DNA from: Fen-1273 sp963837815
Lineage (GTDB): Bacteria > Bacteroidota > Ignavibacteria > UBA10030 > UBA6906
Assembly: GCA_963837815.1 (NCBI GenBank)
Contig: CAWIOS010000013.1
Coordinates: forward strand, 682,001-746,000
DNA length: 64,000 bases
Direction of reading: 5' to 3'
Shown here one piece after another: positions 15,366-25,001 of this stretch; position 1 is the first letter of the stretch, and each line of letters starts with the position of its first letter. The position numbers were made by a program, and so were the translations under genes. Below the pieces are notes generated by a model that was given only the letters and a program-made list of their open reading frames with translations, searched no databases and was not told where the DNA came from.

Positions 15366-18300
15366 TCACCGCACCCTGGCGATCTTCCCGGTGGCGGTGA
15401 GTGTCTTCCCTCCGCCGGTGATCTGGACCTGGTAGAGGTAATAGCCGTTTGCGACCTCATCCCCCTGCGCGTCGCGTCCGTCCCAGTAGATCCTGTTGAA
15501 CCCCACCTGGAGTGACCCCGGCTCGGCCCTGATTTCGCGGATCTTCCGCCCTGCCGCGGTGTACACGCGTATCGTCAATTGTTCCGGAGGCGCATCCCCC
15601 GTAATGACAAACGTGAACCACGTCTCCGCGCCGAACGGGTTGGGATAGTTAAACATCTGCAGTATTCTGTACTGATCGGTCACGTTCACGATCAGGCTCT
15701 GGACAACCGAATCCACTCCCCCCGATGCATTCTGCTCCGACACCCGTACGCGGAGTTCGTGTGTCCCGTTGGAAAGAACGGGCGTGAACGTCGGATCGTC
15801 GAGAGCACGGACGACCGCCTTCGCGGATCTCAGGGCAAGCGCACCGGCGGGGCCGCCGATCAGGACGTTGTCGACGAACAGGTCGACCGTCGGCGGGAGG
15901 TTCCCCCCGCCGCTCAGATCGACCAGGTGGACCAGGATTGTCGGCCGTGCGGCCACGTAGTCTCCGTTCATGAGCTGCACCCCGTCCGCGAGGATTTGCA
16001 CCTTCGCACTCAGCGGCGGGCCGGACTGGACCGTAAAATTGAAGAGTGTGACATTGTTCTCCCAGACGAGTTCCTTGTCGGGGCCGGCGGGCACTACGCG
16101 CGCCTGGAGGGTGAATTGCGCGGGGAGACCGGCGGTCGGAAAGCTCACCTGCACCGCGCGCGACCCGCCGGCCGGGATGCTGTCGACGCTCGAGTAGGCT
16201 ACCGCCCGGAGCGAATTGTCGGGAAGTATGTACGAGAGTATGAGCCTGGCACTGTCGGCTGTCCTGTACCCGATGTTGTACACGGTCACTGTCACGCTCC
16301 CCTGTACCGCGCTCGGGATGTGGATCTTCGGAGAAGCTATTGTGCGCGAGGTGACCGCGAGGTCGGCGGGGGGCTCGAAGTCAGCCGACCAGTTCCGCAG
16401 CACCGGGGTGGCACGGCCGTCGGCGCTTGTCAGGAGCGACACGGCCATGAAACCGACGTACGACGGGTCCGCGGTCGTTGCGTTCAGTCCCGTGAGGTCG
16501 GCCGTGCTGCTGTCTTTCGGGATGACACGGAGGGTATCTGACGCACCCGTGGAACGTATCCCCAGGATCGCCGCATGCGCGTCCGTCGACCCGCCGGCTC
16601 CCGCCGCGGCGGTCCACCGGAATGTCCGCAGGCGCTGGGGCATCGGGAGGAGGTCGCCGGCAAACGTCCCCGAACCCGCACTGTATGTGTTCTGCAGGAG
16701 GAGACTGTCCGCCGTCACGCCTGCCCGGCTCCAGTGCTCGAGGGGGGTCATGCCTCCCCCCGAAAGCCCGATGATCGACCAGGCATCCCCCGGCTGAACG
16801 GAGTCGATAAGCGTCGACCCGAGTGATTTGATGGCGGCCCTCAGTCCGGCGGTCACGTTCGTCCTCCCGTCGTAGATGACCGAGAGGGCCACGTAGTTCC
16901 CCCGGGGAGTTGAACTGATGAAGCTCTGCATGCTGTCCGCCTGTGCGGCGTTTCCCGGGACGTCAAACGCGTGAAATACCGGGATCCTCGCGACAGGATC
17001 CACGCTCATCGCGAGGAATCCGGTCCCCTGGACCCACCAGAGCCCGAATATCGTCTGCTGGTCCACCTGCAGTATGCTGTAATAGTCCGTGTTGGCGTTC
17101 GCGCGGTATCCGAGTGAACGCGCATAGAGCCGCGTCGGGGGGAGGCCGCTTATCGTCACCCCCGAATCGGTCACCGTCGTCCGCACCGCGGTCCCCTGGA
17201 GAAATTGTCCCGGCGAGGATTCGCTCCAGCGCACGAGGGGTGGAAGCGGCAGAGACGATCCCGTGCGGAACGATGAACTGGTCCATGCGTTTGTCACGGA
17301 CGCGGAAAACGACCTGGCGCGCCAGAAGTAGAGCGTCCCATCGGCCAGGGGCGGGGTCGTCCATTCAACACTCGCGGGTCCCGGCATGACCGCCGGCGAA
17401 CTGACGAGCACCGGGGAGGAGAATGACGCGGACGTGTCAATCTGGAACGCCACCTGCATCGTCGCCGAGTCGACGCCGATGGGCGTCGTGACCCGCAGCA
17501 GCTCGGGCCCCGGAGCGACAACCATGTTGACGAGCGGGCGGACGACGTACAGGAGATTCGCGTAGACCTCTACAACCACCGATGCGACGTTGTTTGCCTT
17601 CGTCACTTCGTCGATCCGCCCCGCAGGGTCCAGCGTCATCTGGAACGTGTGCATGCCGATCTGCTTCGTCCCCCGCCACGGGACGACGAGCGAATCCCGG
17701 AACCGCGTCGGCCCGATCAGCGCGTTGTTGAGCAACGGGGTCGTCTGGCCGTTGTAGATGTCGGTAAGGAGCACCGTCTCGCTGTCGGAGGGGACGAGAC
17801 CGTAGTTGTGGACGAGCGCCGTGAGCGACAGGACGCTGTCCGACGGGGTTGGAAGTTTCGAACTGAGGTACAGATCGGACGGGCTGACCGCCAGGTCCGG
17901 CTTCACTGCGAGCGCAAAGTGCGACAGCGGATCTCCCAGCAGCGGCATGAGGTTGAGCGCGGCGTTCGCGATGTACGACGGGCCGAGGGACTCCCACACC
18001 TGAAGTCGTGCCGTCGTGGTGAGCGCCCCGAAGCCGCGGACCGTGTCCACGGTCATGTCCGTGAAGAATGAGTTTACGAGAGAGGATCCGACGTCTGCAT
18101 AGGCGAGCGAGGCGGACGCCCACACTCCCGCCGCGCCCCTGTTGTCGGCAAGGATGAAATCCTCGGACAGGACGTTGCTCGACGGTTCGGAGAACGCGCC
18201 GACATTGCAGCTGACCGAGGAGACGAACGGGAGCATCCCGGTCGTGTTCTGGAGATCATCGGGGCTCCCGATGTCCACCCCCCAGACCCTCCCCCCGGAA

Positions 18301-20774
18301 TGCCCCAGGAAATTCACGAAAACGACCCCGTTGTTGACAATGTCCTGCAGCTGCTGTTTGTGTTCCCCGTCGATGGCGTCAGGCGTGGATTTGTACACCC
18401 TGTAGGTCATGCCGCCCACGGGAGGCGGCACGACGTAGGTGTTCGCAGTGTAGTCGCTCTTCCCGTTGAAATCGACCTGTTCGGCGGGCGTCGTCCCACC
18501 TGCGATGAACAGAAAGGTCTTTGTCCAGTCGGCCGGCGCGGACGATTCGTACCCGATCACTTTCGCAACGACGTTTCCGGCCTGCACCGAATCCTGGACC
18601 GGGAGCCTCCCGATCAGAAGCGACGGGACGTACGGCGACGTCGAATCGAAACACGCGTACCAGTTGTCCCCTCCCGGCACGCCGTACGCGGGGACGTAAT
18701 TCACCATGACCGTCGTCGGCAGATAATCGTGATAATCCCAGCTCGCGTCACCGAACATGAGGAGGTACGCCGGAGCCGGCGGGGCCCACGAGGTGAAGGC
18801 GTAGCGGAGGAACGGCTTTATCGCTTCGGCGTTTAACATGCCGTAATTGAACTGGTCGTAAATGTCCTGCACGTCGACGACCGTCACGCGGAGATTGTTC
18901 TGCGCCCGTCTGAACGCGGCGATCTGGCGCGCCGCCGTCATGAAATTGCGGTGCGTGATGATTATGTAATCCGCTCCTCCGGGGTTGGTGCGTATGTCCG
19001 AAAACACCCTCCGCGTAAGAAAGGGGACCGTGCGCCCCTCCCCCGCCGCGATGACCGCATATTGACGCGCCACGGTGAACGTGTCGCTGAACGCGATGGA
19101 GTACCCGGCGCCGGCGGACCCGCTGACGTTCCCCCCCCCGATCCGCCGGCCCCCCTTCAGATCATACACCTCGATCGTGGGACTGCGGAACCCCGTGACG
19201 GTGAAACTCGCGTTCCCTCCCCCGCTGGAGGAAGGACCGGTGAACACCGCCTGGTCGCTGTCGGCATGCAGCATCCTCTGGTAATCGACCTCGAACCAGT
19301 CGAGGTAGAACTGATTGACGTTGGATGACGGGGGCGGATCAGAAAGTATACTGAGCCGGTTTGTCCCGTTTACGAGCCATGTCGCCGGGAACGACGCGAT
19401 GAACTTCCCTTCCGTCCTGACGGGGATCGAGTTGAACGAGAGGGAACCGAGGAGAGAGTCGTTCATCCAGAACCGGGCAGTGAAGTTTGTCCCATCGGTT
19501 GTGCCGAAGAGCCTGACGCGGATTGCGGCGGTCGACGCAGCCGGGTCGATGCTGTCGACGGTGAACGTGTGCGTGTACTGCGTCTGCGGATAGTAAAACT
19601 CCCACACCCAGCCCTTCCCGGCAACGGCGCCGCTGTTCGTAAGTTCCGACTCGTCCGTTCCCTGGTAGAGCGCCGTGTTCTGCTCCTGGTGATTGGTGGT
19701 GAGGGCGGACCGGAGCGTCACCGTCAGCGGAGAACCCGCCGGATACGAAGAAACGTACCGGGGCCCCGGTGTACCACCCCAGGTGAGCCAGTATGAGCTG
19801 GTGTCGGTGTACCAGTCGTCATACGTCGAGTCCCCGTAGTTTTTGATCGCATAAAACTCCAGCGAGGCATCGTTCCGTACGACGACGGGGACGGCTTTCC
19901 CCCTGTACCACAGCGCAACCGTCGAAGTATCGAGCGCCCCTGCCCCGGCGTTTGCAAGATCCGATTGCGATATCCGGTACCATCCGTCCGCGACCACGGG
20001 AATGCGGTAGTAGGTTGCGCCCGGCGTATACCAGTCGCGCGTCGGATCCCCCTTCGTTGCTGCGCCCCCCGCCGGCATCGCACGGCGCCATTGTTTTGCC
20101 TGATCGTAGTTCAGGAGGAGTCCCCTGTATGCCCCCTCAAAATGCGCATCCGCACCGGAGGGAACACCTCCCTGCGCCGTTTTCACCGTGGCGGCGATCG
20201 TCCTGACGCGGACCTGGCCGCTCACGAGCCGCCTCAGAATTCTCCTGAGAGGATTGTAGAGGACGGGGGCGAAATGAATCGTGACAATCTGCTGCCCCCG
20301 GAAGACAAACGGACGATCGCTCCAGAGTGTCCGCACGGGGAAGAACCTGTCCGTGCTATACGCGGCGGGACTTTTCACGTACGACGCTATCCTTTCGCCG
20401 GATGCGCTTCTCCGGAAACCCGGTACGGGAGCCACGAGCTGGTCGGGTGTTTCCTGGTATACCGGGTTGAGAAGCTCGACGCTCACTGTCGCGCCGAAGG
20501 GGATGCCGAGACTGGCTGTTTCGATCGGAAGCCGTGGCGACCCGGAATCCGCCGGGAGGGCGGCGGGGGCCGAAGTGAAGAGGATATGCGAAGAGCCGTC
20601 AATCGTCACCGAGGAGGCCGGAATGCGCGCCTGGTGGAATGTGAGCGTCCAACCGTCCGTCTCGGTCCGCACGGTGAACGCACCGTGTGCCGGGGCCGTC
20701 ACTCCGGCGGAGAAGAGTGATGTGTGCAGGCAAGACAGGGCGGCGGCGGTCAGCAACGTTCTTGTCCGTCGCAT
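15366..20774 (-). CDS. Gingipain-family (C25) peptidase with CARDB repeats and FlgD-like C-terminal sorting module
   Basis: This 1802-residue secreted protein starts at 20774 behind a GGAGG site and has a signal peptide ending near THSLFS/AHG. The C25 core (about 560-950) has LLMFGDASWDYHDY, the catalytic histidine in FLGHSGG (about residue 825) and the cysteine in SSVSCNVGAF (about 856), spaced as in gingipains and PorU. CARDB-type Ig-like repeats follow (DLAVSPSDLYL, DLAVTSRTIASP). The C-terminus ends in a FlgD-like fold with GFNRIYWDGRDAQGDEVANG and TGKIARVR, the type used for type IX secretion. It is the last gene of the glycan operon (TGATG junction). A PorU-like sortase or surface protease role is inferred. 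Confidence 0.88.
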   Translation of the reverse strand: MRRTRTLLTAAALSCLHTSLFSAGVTAPAHGAFTVRTETDGWTLTFHQARIPASSVTIDGSSHILFTSAPAALPADSGSPRLPIETASLGIPFGATVSVELLNPVYQETPDQLVAPVPGFRRSASGERIASYVKSPAAYSTDRFFPVRTLWSDRPFVFRGQQIVTIHFAPVLYNPLRRILRRLVSGQVRVRTIAATVKTAQGGVPSGADAHFEGAYRGLLLNYDQAKQWRRAMPAGGAATKGDPTRDWYTPGATYYRIPVVADGWYRISQSDLANAGAGALDTSTVALWYRGKAVPVVVRNDASLEFYAIKNYGDSTYDDWYTDTSSYWLTWGGTPGPRYVSSYPAGSPLTVTLRSALTTNHQEQNTALYQGTDESELTNSGAVAGKGWVWEFYYPQTQYTHTFTVDSIDPAASTAAIRVRLFGTTDGTNFTARFWMNDSLLGSLSFNSIPVRTEGKFIASFPATWLVNGTNRLSILSDPPPSSNVNQFYLDWFEVDYQRMLHADSDQAVFTGPSSSGGGNASFTVTGFRSPTIEVYDLKGGRRIGGGNVSGSAGAGYSIAFSDTFTVARQYAVIAAGEGRTVPFLTRRVFSDIRTNPGGADYIIITHRNFMTAARQIAAFRRAQNNLRVTVVDVQDIYDQFNYGMLNAEAIKPFLRYAFTSWAPPAPAYLLMFGDASWDYHDYLPTTVMVNYVPAYGVPGGDNWYACFDSTSPYVPSLLIGRLPVQDSVQAGNVVAKVIGYESSAPADWTKTFLFIAGGTTPAEQVDFNGKSDYTANTYVVPPPVGGMTYRVYKSTPDAIDGEHKQQLQDIVNNGVVFVNFLGHSGGRVWGVDIGSPDDLQNTTGMLPFVSSVSCNVGAFSEPSSNVLSEDFILADNRGAAGVWASASLAYADVGSSLVNSFFTDMTVDTVRGFGALTTTARLQVWESLGPSYIANAALNLMPLLGDPLSHFALAVKPDLAVSPSDLYLSSKLPTPSDSVLSLTALVHNYGLVPSDSETVLLTDIYNGQTTPLLNNALIGPTRFRDSLVVPWRGTKQIGMHTFQMTLDPAGRIDEVTKANNVASVVVEVYANLLYVVRPLVNMVVAPGPELLRVTTPIGVDSATMQVAFQIDTSASFSSPVLVSSPAVMPGPASVEWTTPPLADGTLYFWRARSFSASVTNAWTSSSFRTGSSLPLPPLVRWSESSPGQFLQGTAVRTTVTDSGVTISGLPPTRLYARSLGYRANANTDYYSILQVDQQTIFGLWWVQGTGFLAMSVDPVARIPVFHAFDVPGNAAQADSMQSFISSTPRGNYVALSVIYDGRTNVTAGLRAAIKSLGSTLIDSVQPGDAWSIIGLSGGGMTPLEHWSRAGVTADSLLLQNTYSAGSGTFAGDLLPMPQRLRTFRWTAAAGAGGSTDAHAAILGIRSTGASDTLRVIPKDSSTADLTGLNATTADPSYVGFMAVSLLTSADGRATPVLRNWSADFEPPADLAVTSRTIASPKIHIPSAVQGSVTVTVYNIGYRTADSARLILSYILPDNSLRAVAYSSVDSIPAGGSRAVQVSFPTAGLPAQFTLQARVVPAGPDKELVWENNVTLFNFTVQSGPPLSAKVQILADGVQLMNGDYVAARPTILVHLVDLSGGGNLPPTVDLFVDNVLIGGPAGALALRSAKAVVRALDDPTFTPVLSNGTHELRVRVSEQNASGGVDSVVQSLIVNVTDQYRILQMFNYPNPFGAETWFTFVITGDAPPEQLTIRVYTAAGRKIREIRAEPGSLQVGFNRIYWDGRDAQGDEVANGYYLYQVQITGGGKTLTATGKIARVR

Positions 20775-21523
20775 CACATCCTCCCGAACCTGAGGCGCCG
20801 GGCGATGACACGGAGCATGAACAGAGGGTTTCCCAGGAGATACCGCTTCCAGAGCCGCCGTGGTTCCCTGAGCAGCCTGTAGAGCCACTCGAGTCCGCTG
20901 TTTGCCATCCACGAAGGCGTGGCCCTCTTTTCGCCCGCGATGTAGTCGATCATCGAACCCGACGGGAGAACCACCCCGGCGCGGAGTGAACCGAGGTTTT
21001 CGTCAATCCAGTATTCCTGGAGCGGCATGCCGAACCCGACAAAAAGAATGTCCGGGGATGCGCTGTTTATCTCCTCAACGACCTTCTTCGTTTCTTCCCC
21101 CTCCTTCCGGAAGTATCCGTGATGCCACCCGGCGATTTTCAGTCCGGGGAATCGCTCACGGAGAACGGCGGCCGCCTTTGCGACCACCGGTTCGTGCGCT
21201 CCCAGGAAATAGACCGAGAGCCCCTCGCGTTCCATGAGCCTGCACAGATCCCACACCCAGTAGGTGAGCACCGTCCGCGGAGGCAGATCCCTTCCCAGCA
21301 TCCGCGCGGCTACCCTCACCCCCTCCCCGTCACAGTACGCCACCGAGGCGCGGTTGATGATCTCTCTGAAGCGTGCATCGGTCCGGGCCAGGTTCACCGC
21401 GTGGACGTTGACGTAGGCAAAGAGCCTTGACTGCCCGTTGCGGACGCCTGAAAGGATTGATCGTTCGAGTCCTGATCTGTCGATATCGTCCACACGGACA
21501 TCCAGCACGCGGAGCTCATCCAT
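20774..21523 (-). CDS. WecG/TagA/CpsF-family glycosyltransferase
   Basis: The 249-residue protein has the family landmarks VNVHAVNLARTD, the acceptor-binding VAYCDGEGV, FLGAHEPVV, LFVGFGMPLQEYWI and a basic C-terminal segment REPRRLWKRYLLGNP that binds the membrane surface. GT26 enzymes add ManNAc(A), or a similar sugar, as the second residue on an undecaprenyl-linked glycan. The gene overlaps the upstream GT9 gene by 8 bp and touches the peptidase gene. It probably acts early in assembly of the polymer encoded by this operon. The sugar donor is not readable. Confidence 0.9.
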   Translation of the reverse strand: MDELRVLDVRVDDIDRSGLERSILSGVRNGQSRLFAYVNVHAVNLARTDARFREIINRASVAYCDGEGVRVAARMLGRDLPPRTVLTYWVWDLCRLMEREGLSVYFLGAHEPVVAKAAAVLRERFPGLKIAGWHHGYFRKEGEETKKVVEEINSASPDILFVGFGMPLQEYWIDENLGSLRAGVVLPSGSMIDYIAGEKRATPSWMANSGLEWLYRLLREPRRLWKRYLLGNPLFMLRVIARRLRFGRM

Positions 21524-22658
21524 GAATGGCGACCGATCCTGCGCGAGCCCCGCCGAGGAGCCCGCTTGCGACGTCGAACACTTCCTGAACGGCGATCCGA
21601 TTCATGCAGGAATTCCCCGGCATCGCGCATGTCGTCTGCGTGCAGGGGGAACATGCGACCTGCCTGTACATGAATACGCCGCGCGAAGCGAACGGGGCAG
21701 TCCTTTCCGGAGGCGCCGGCCCGAACAGTCCGACGACGGGAACGCCGAGAAGAGCGGCAAGGTGCAGCGGTCCGGAGTCGTTCCCCACGAAGAGCCCGGC
21801 ACCCTGGATCATCGCCGCGGTATCAAGCACGTCGGATGACGGGAAGAACTGCACGCGTCCTGAATCACCGAATGCGTCCTTCAGCGGCCCGAGCATTCCG
21901 GATTCAGCCGTGCTGCATATAAACACGACATCGCATGAATGTTCCTGGAGCATTTGCTGCGCGAACGACAGAAATTCCGCCAGGGGCCAGGAGCGGTATT
22001 CCCAGCCGGAAAACGGGTGGATGACGATGTACTCCCGGTCCCGCCCCGGTGGCCTGATGCGCGCCAAGCGGTGCGGTTCGGGCTTCCATCGAGGAAAGCT
22101 GAACAGCGGGTCACGCGGCGTGTTGAGACCGATGGACTGGAGGACCTTCCATGGACGATCCTGTATGTTCTCGCTCGTGAACGTGACGCTCCCCCCTCCC
22201 GTGAATCCGATGGACTCGACAGGGGTGACGCCGAGAAAGGGTGTCAACGAATCCGTGCCGTTGAGGTACCCGACGATGAACGTAGCGCCGCTGGCAAGGG
22301 CCAGTGCCGCATTCCTGTTGGAGGGCCCCATGCTGCATACGAGGTCGGGTCTCGTTTTTCTGACGGTACGCAGTGCGAAAAGAAAACCGGCAAGTGAACC
22401 GGGTTTGTCGACGGTGATGGCATCTATGCCGGATTCACAGAGCGCGAGAAGGGGGGCGTGGGCCTTCGAAGTGACCACGATGACGCTGGCGGCGGGAAAA
22501 CTCTTCCTGATTGCCCTGAGGGGAGGGAGAATTGAAACGAAATCACCGAGCCGGGTCAGTTCGACCGCGATGACGGTGCGAACACCTGCAGGGAGAAATG
22601 TAGATTTTCGCGAGCGCCGGGCCCTCCATCGGAGCCATGACACAAAGAGCTTGAGCAT
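21516..22658 (-). CDS. Glycosyltransferase family 9 (heptosyltransferase-like)
   Basis: This 380-residue GT-B protein has an N-terminal Rossmann half beginning VIAVELTRLGDFVSILPPLRAIRKSFP, and a C-terminal half with YIVIHPFSGWEYRSWP, FVGNDSGPLHLAALLGVPVVGLFGPAPPERTAPF and a late cysteine cluster (SPCTQTTC...NSC). That is the ADP-heptose:LPS heptosyltransferase (GT9) pattern, including the GNDSGPxH donor-binding loop. In the operon it would extend a lipid-linked or LPS-type glycan. An 85-bp gap separates it from the GT4 gene upstream, the longest in the operon, so an internal promoter there is possible. Confidence 0.9.
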   Translation of the reverse strand: MLKLFVSWLRWRARRSRKSTFLPAGVRTVIAVELTRLGDFVSILPPLRAIRKSFPAASVIVVTSKAHAPLLALCESGIDAITVDKPGSLAGFLFALRTVRKTRPDLVCSMGPSNRNAALALASGATFIVGYLNGTDSLTPFLGVTPVESIGFTGGGSVTFTSENIQDRPWKVLQSIGLNTPRDPLFSFPRWKPEPHRLARIRPPGRDREYIVIHPFSGWEYRSWPLAEFLSFAQQMLQEHSCDVVFICSTAESGMLGPLKDAFGDSGRVQFFPSSDVLDTAAMIQGAGLFVGNDSGPLHLAALLGVPVVGLFGPAPPERTAPFASRGVFMYRQVACSPCTQTTCAMPGNSCMNRIAVQEVFDVASGLLGGARAGSVAIHG

Positions 22659-22743
22659 TGGATGCGATCCCGACCCCAGTCGTCATTCGATATCCTGCGA
22701 AAATGTAATAATATCCGCACAAATATCCAACGGCGGCCATATG

Positions 22744-23871
22744 TCACTCCACGAGTGAACGGAACAGCCGGAAATACCTGGGGGTGACTGAGGCAACCGA
22801 GTACTCCGCCCGGACGCGCGAAAGTCCCTTCTCAATAAGTCCCTGCCGCAAAGCGGCATCGTCCCCGATTCGTTCGATTGATTCCCTCAGCCTGTGGACA
22901 TCCCCCTCGGGAAACACAAGTCCGGCATCCCCTATGACACCCGGTATTCCCCCTGAATCCGATCCAATCACCGGGACGCCGCATGCCATCGCTTCGACGA
23001 GCACCCGGCCGAATTGCTCCTTCCACTGTTTTCCCGTTTTCGACGGCAGGACGAGCACGTCCATTTCGTTCAAGAGTCCGGGCATCCGGCGGCGAGAAAC
23101 CGAACCCCGCCACTCAAGGCGATCGCCGATTCCGATCTCGACCGAACGCCTGCGAAGGCCGGCCTCTTCCGCTCCTCCTCCCGCGACGATGAGCCTGTAC
23201 CCCGCGGGAAGCCCTGCCACGGCATGGAAGAGCGTATCCAGTCCTTTAAGGGGATGGAACCGTCCCGCGTAACCGACGGTGAATGTGTCCTTCACACCCG
23301 CCCTCGCCGCGTTTGAAGGGGTAAACACCGACGTATCCACATCAGGCGGAATCCACGAAACCCCGGGAAATCCTGCCCTGGAGAATATCTCCCCAGCCTC
23401 GGGAACGAACGCCACCGCATGGTCCGCCCTGCCGAGGACTATTCGTTCCGCACGCGAGTGAAGTGCGGAGAAGCGGTACGGAAAACGGCCCCCGGCATAA
23501 TTGATGTTCCGCCAGGTGGAGAAGACGAATTTTATGCCCGGAGATTTCCGGAGGGCGAGCGCACACTCAAGTGTCTGGAAATTTTCCGGCTCCGCATTCA
23601 CGTACACAATGGCGGGGCTGAACTCCCTGATCCGGGCTGCGATCCCGCGGTAGACCAGCCGGTGCGCCCTGGAGTGAAAGAACGTCTCGAGCGGCATGAC
23701 CTGAAACCTCCCGCCGTCCCGGACCGGCTCCGCATGAACGACATTGAAGTTGTCAAACCAGCGCGAAGGAACGATCAGGCGGAGCGCGATATCATCCTCC
23801 CTCGAGAGCTCACGATAAAGCGCCCGGGAAAGAGGGTCCGCCGCGTTATGGTCCACGACAAGGATTCTCAT
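22744..23871 (-). CDS. Glycosyltransferase family 4
   Basis: A 375-residue GT-B enzyme. The N-terminal half opens MRILVVDHNAADPLSRALYRELS and includes IVYVNAEPENF. The C-terminal half has the retaining GT4 donor site with TVGYAGRFHPLKGLDTL, VLPSKTGKQWKEQFGRVLVEAMACGVPVIGSDSGGIP (E-x7-E pattern) and a final helix ending FRLFRSLVE. GT4 enzymes transfer sugars such as mannose, galactose or GlcNAc with retention. It overlaps the next GT4 gene upstream by 4 bp. Acceptor and donor are unknown. Confidence 0.92.
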   Translation of the reverse strand: MRILVVDHNAADPLSRALYRELSREDDIALRLIVPSRWFDNFNVVHAEPVRDGGRFQVMPLETFFHSRAHRLVYRGIAARIREFSPAIVYVNAEPENFQTLECALALRKSPGIKFVFSTWRNINYAGGRFPYRFSALHSRAERIVLGRADHAVAFVPEAGEIFSRAGFPGVSWIPPDVDTSVFTPSNAARAGVKDTFTVGYAGRFHPLKGLDTLFHAVAGLPAGYRLIVAGGGAEEAGLRRRSVEIGIGDRLEWRGSVSRRRMPGLLNEMDVLVLPSKTGKQWKEQFGRVLVEAMACGVPVIGSDSGGIPGVIGDAGLVFPEGDVHRLRESIERIGDDAALRQGLIEKGLSRVRAEYSVASVTPRYFRLFRSLVE

Positions 23872-25001
23872 TGAGCGGCTAATTCTTCATACAGCGCGAT
23901 AGTTGCACGCGCCGCGCTTTCGGCATGAATTTCCCTGATCCTCAGAATCCCGCTCGCCGCAAGACGTTCGCGCTTCCCGTCGTTCCCGGCCAGTTCCCAC
24001 ATGGCCGATGCAAGCTCTTCCGTGCTCCGCGGATCCACAAGAAGCACGGACGTCCCTCCTATTTCCTGAAGGGAGGTGTTCCGCGAGGTGATCGTCGGAA
24101 GCCCGCTGGCCATCGCCTCGGCAACCGGTGAACCGTACCCCTCATAGAGTGAAGGATACACGAAGAACCTCGCCAGCCTGTAGAGCGACATGAGGTCTGT
24201 ATCAGGGACGAAATGGAGCCGGCGAATCCGCGATCGTTCGACGGAGAGCGTCGCCGCCCGGACGGTTTCTTGAACCAACCACCCGTCCCGCCCCACGAGA
24301 ACCAGATCGAGATCAATGCGATGCTGTACGTGCAGGCGTTCGAATGCCTTGATGATTCCAACGACGTTTTTGCGAGGCTCGATCACGCCGACAAAGAGGG
24401 CAAAAGGAACATGGAGGTTATATTTGTGCTGTACTGCTTCATCCCGATCGGCCTCCCGGTGGGGGGAGCACTCCCTGTGTACGGGAGGACGAATGAGCTT
24501 GATCTTTCGCTCGTCGACACCCAGGAGATCGATGAGATCTGCCTTTGTATGAAGCGAAGGAACAATGACAGCGGCTGACTCGCGCACCGATCGCCGCACA
24601 AACGAATCACGGGCAAGGACCCTTCGCTCGAAGAGCTCCGGATGTTTCAGGTACGCCAGGTCATGCACTGTTGTTATCCCGTGTGCATGAAGGACCGGCG
24701 GCAGGAGCGGCTCTGCACTATGAAAAATATCGAATCGGCCGATGAGCCTCTGTAGCGAAGGTGCACGAAGCCGGTTCCAATAGAGACGCTTCACGGGACC
24801 GGGGATCCGTGAAATGGAAGACCGCACATTCTTCCTTCGGAACAACGCTGTTGTATCCCGGTCGATCTTGAGCGACCAGCCGTGGAGGATGTACTCGTTT
24901 TGTGTGTCGATGTCGAGCAGATCTCTGAGGAGCCCGATCGAATACCGGCCTATTCCCGCTGCCCCCTTCTGAATATAGCTGACATCAAAAACGACCGTCA
25001 T
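23868..25001 (-). CDS. Glycosyltransferase family 4 (mannosyltransferase-like)
   Basis: This 377-residue GT-B protein starts MTVVFDVSYIQKGAAGIGRYSIGLLRDL, the glycine-rich loop common to WbdB-like GT4 enzymes. It continues with FALFVGVIEPRKNVVGIIKAF, a signature of WbaZ/MtfB-like mannosyltransferases, and has FFVYPSLYEGYGSPVAEAMASGLPTITSRNTSLQEIGG as donor site with the conserved glutamate pair. It overlaps the membrane-protein gene upstream by 17 bp and the next GT4 by 4 bp. Mannose as the sugar is a family-level guess. The neighbouring operon at 31016-40388 degrades mannosides, but no link is shown. Confidence 0.92.
   Translation of the reverse strand: MTVVFDVSYIQKGAAGIGRYSIGLLRDLLDIDTQNEYILHGWSLKIDRDTTALFRRKNVRSSISRIPGPVKRLYWNRLRAPSLQRLIGRFDIFHSAEPLLPPVLHAHGITTVHDLAYLKHPELFERRVLARDSFVRRSVRESAAVIVPSLHTKADLIDLLGVDERKIKLIRPPVHRECSPHREADRDEAVQHKYNLHVPFALFVGVIEPRKNVVGIIKAFERLHVQHRIDLDLVLVGRDGWLVQETVRAATLSVERSRIRRLHFVPDTDLMSLYRLARFFVYPSLYEGYGSPVAEAMASGLPTITSRNTSLQEIGGTSVLLVDPRSTEELASAMWELAGNDGKRERLAASGILRIREIHAESAARATIALYEELAAQ

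Noticed and set aside
21604..22758. A 384-codon plus-strand frame opposite the GT9 gene
   Set aside because: Serine-, proline- and arginine-rich shadow frame; the opposite strand has clear heptosyltransferase motifs.
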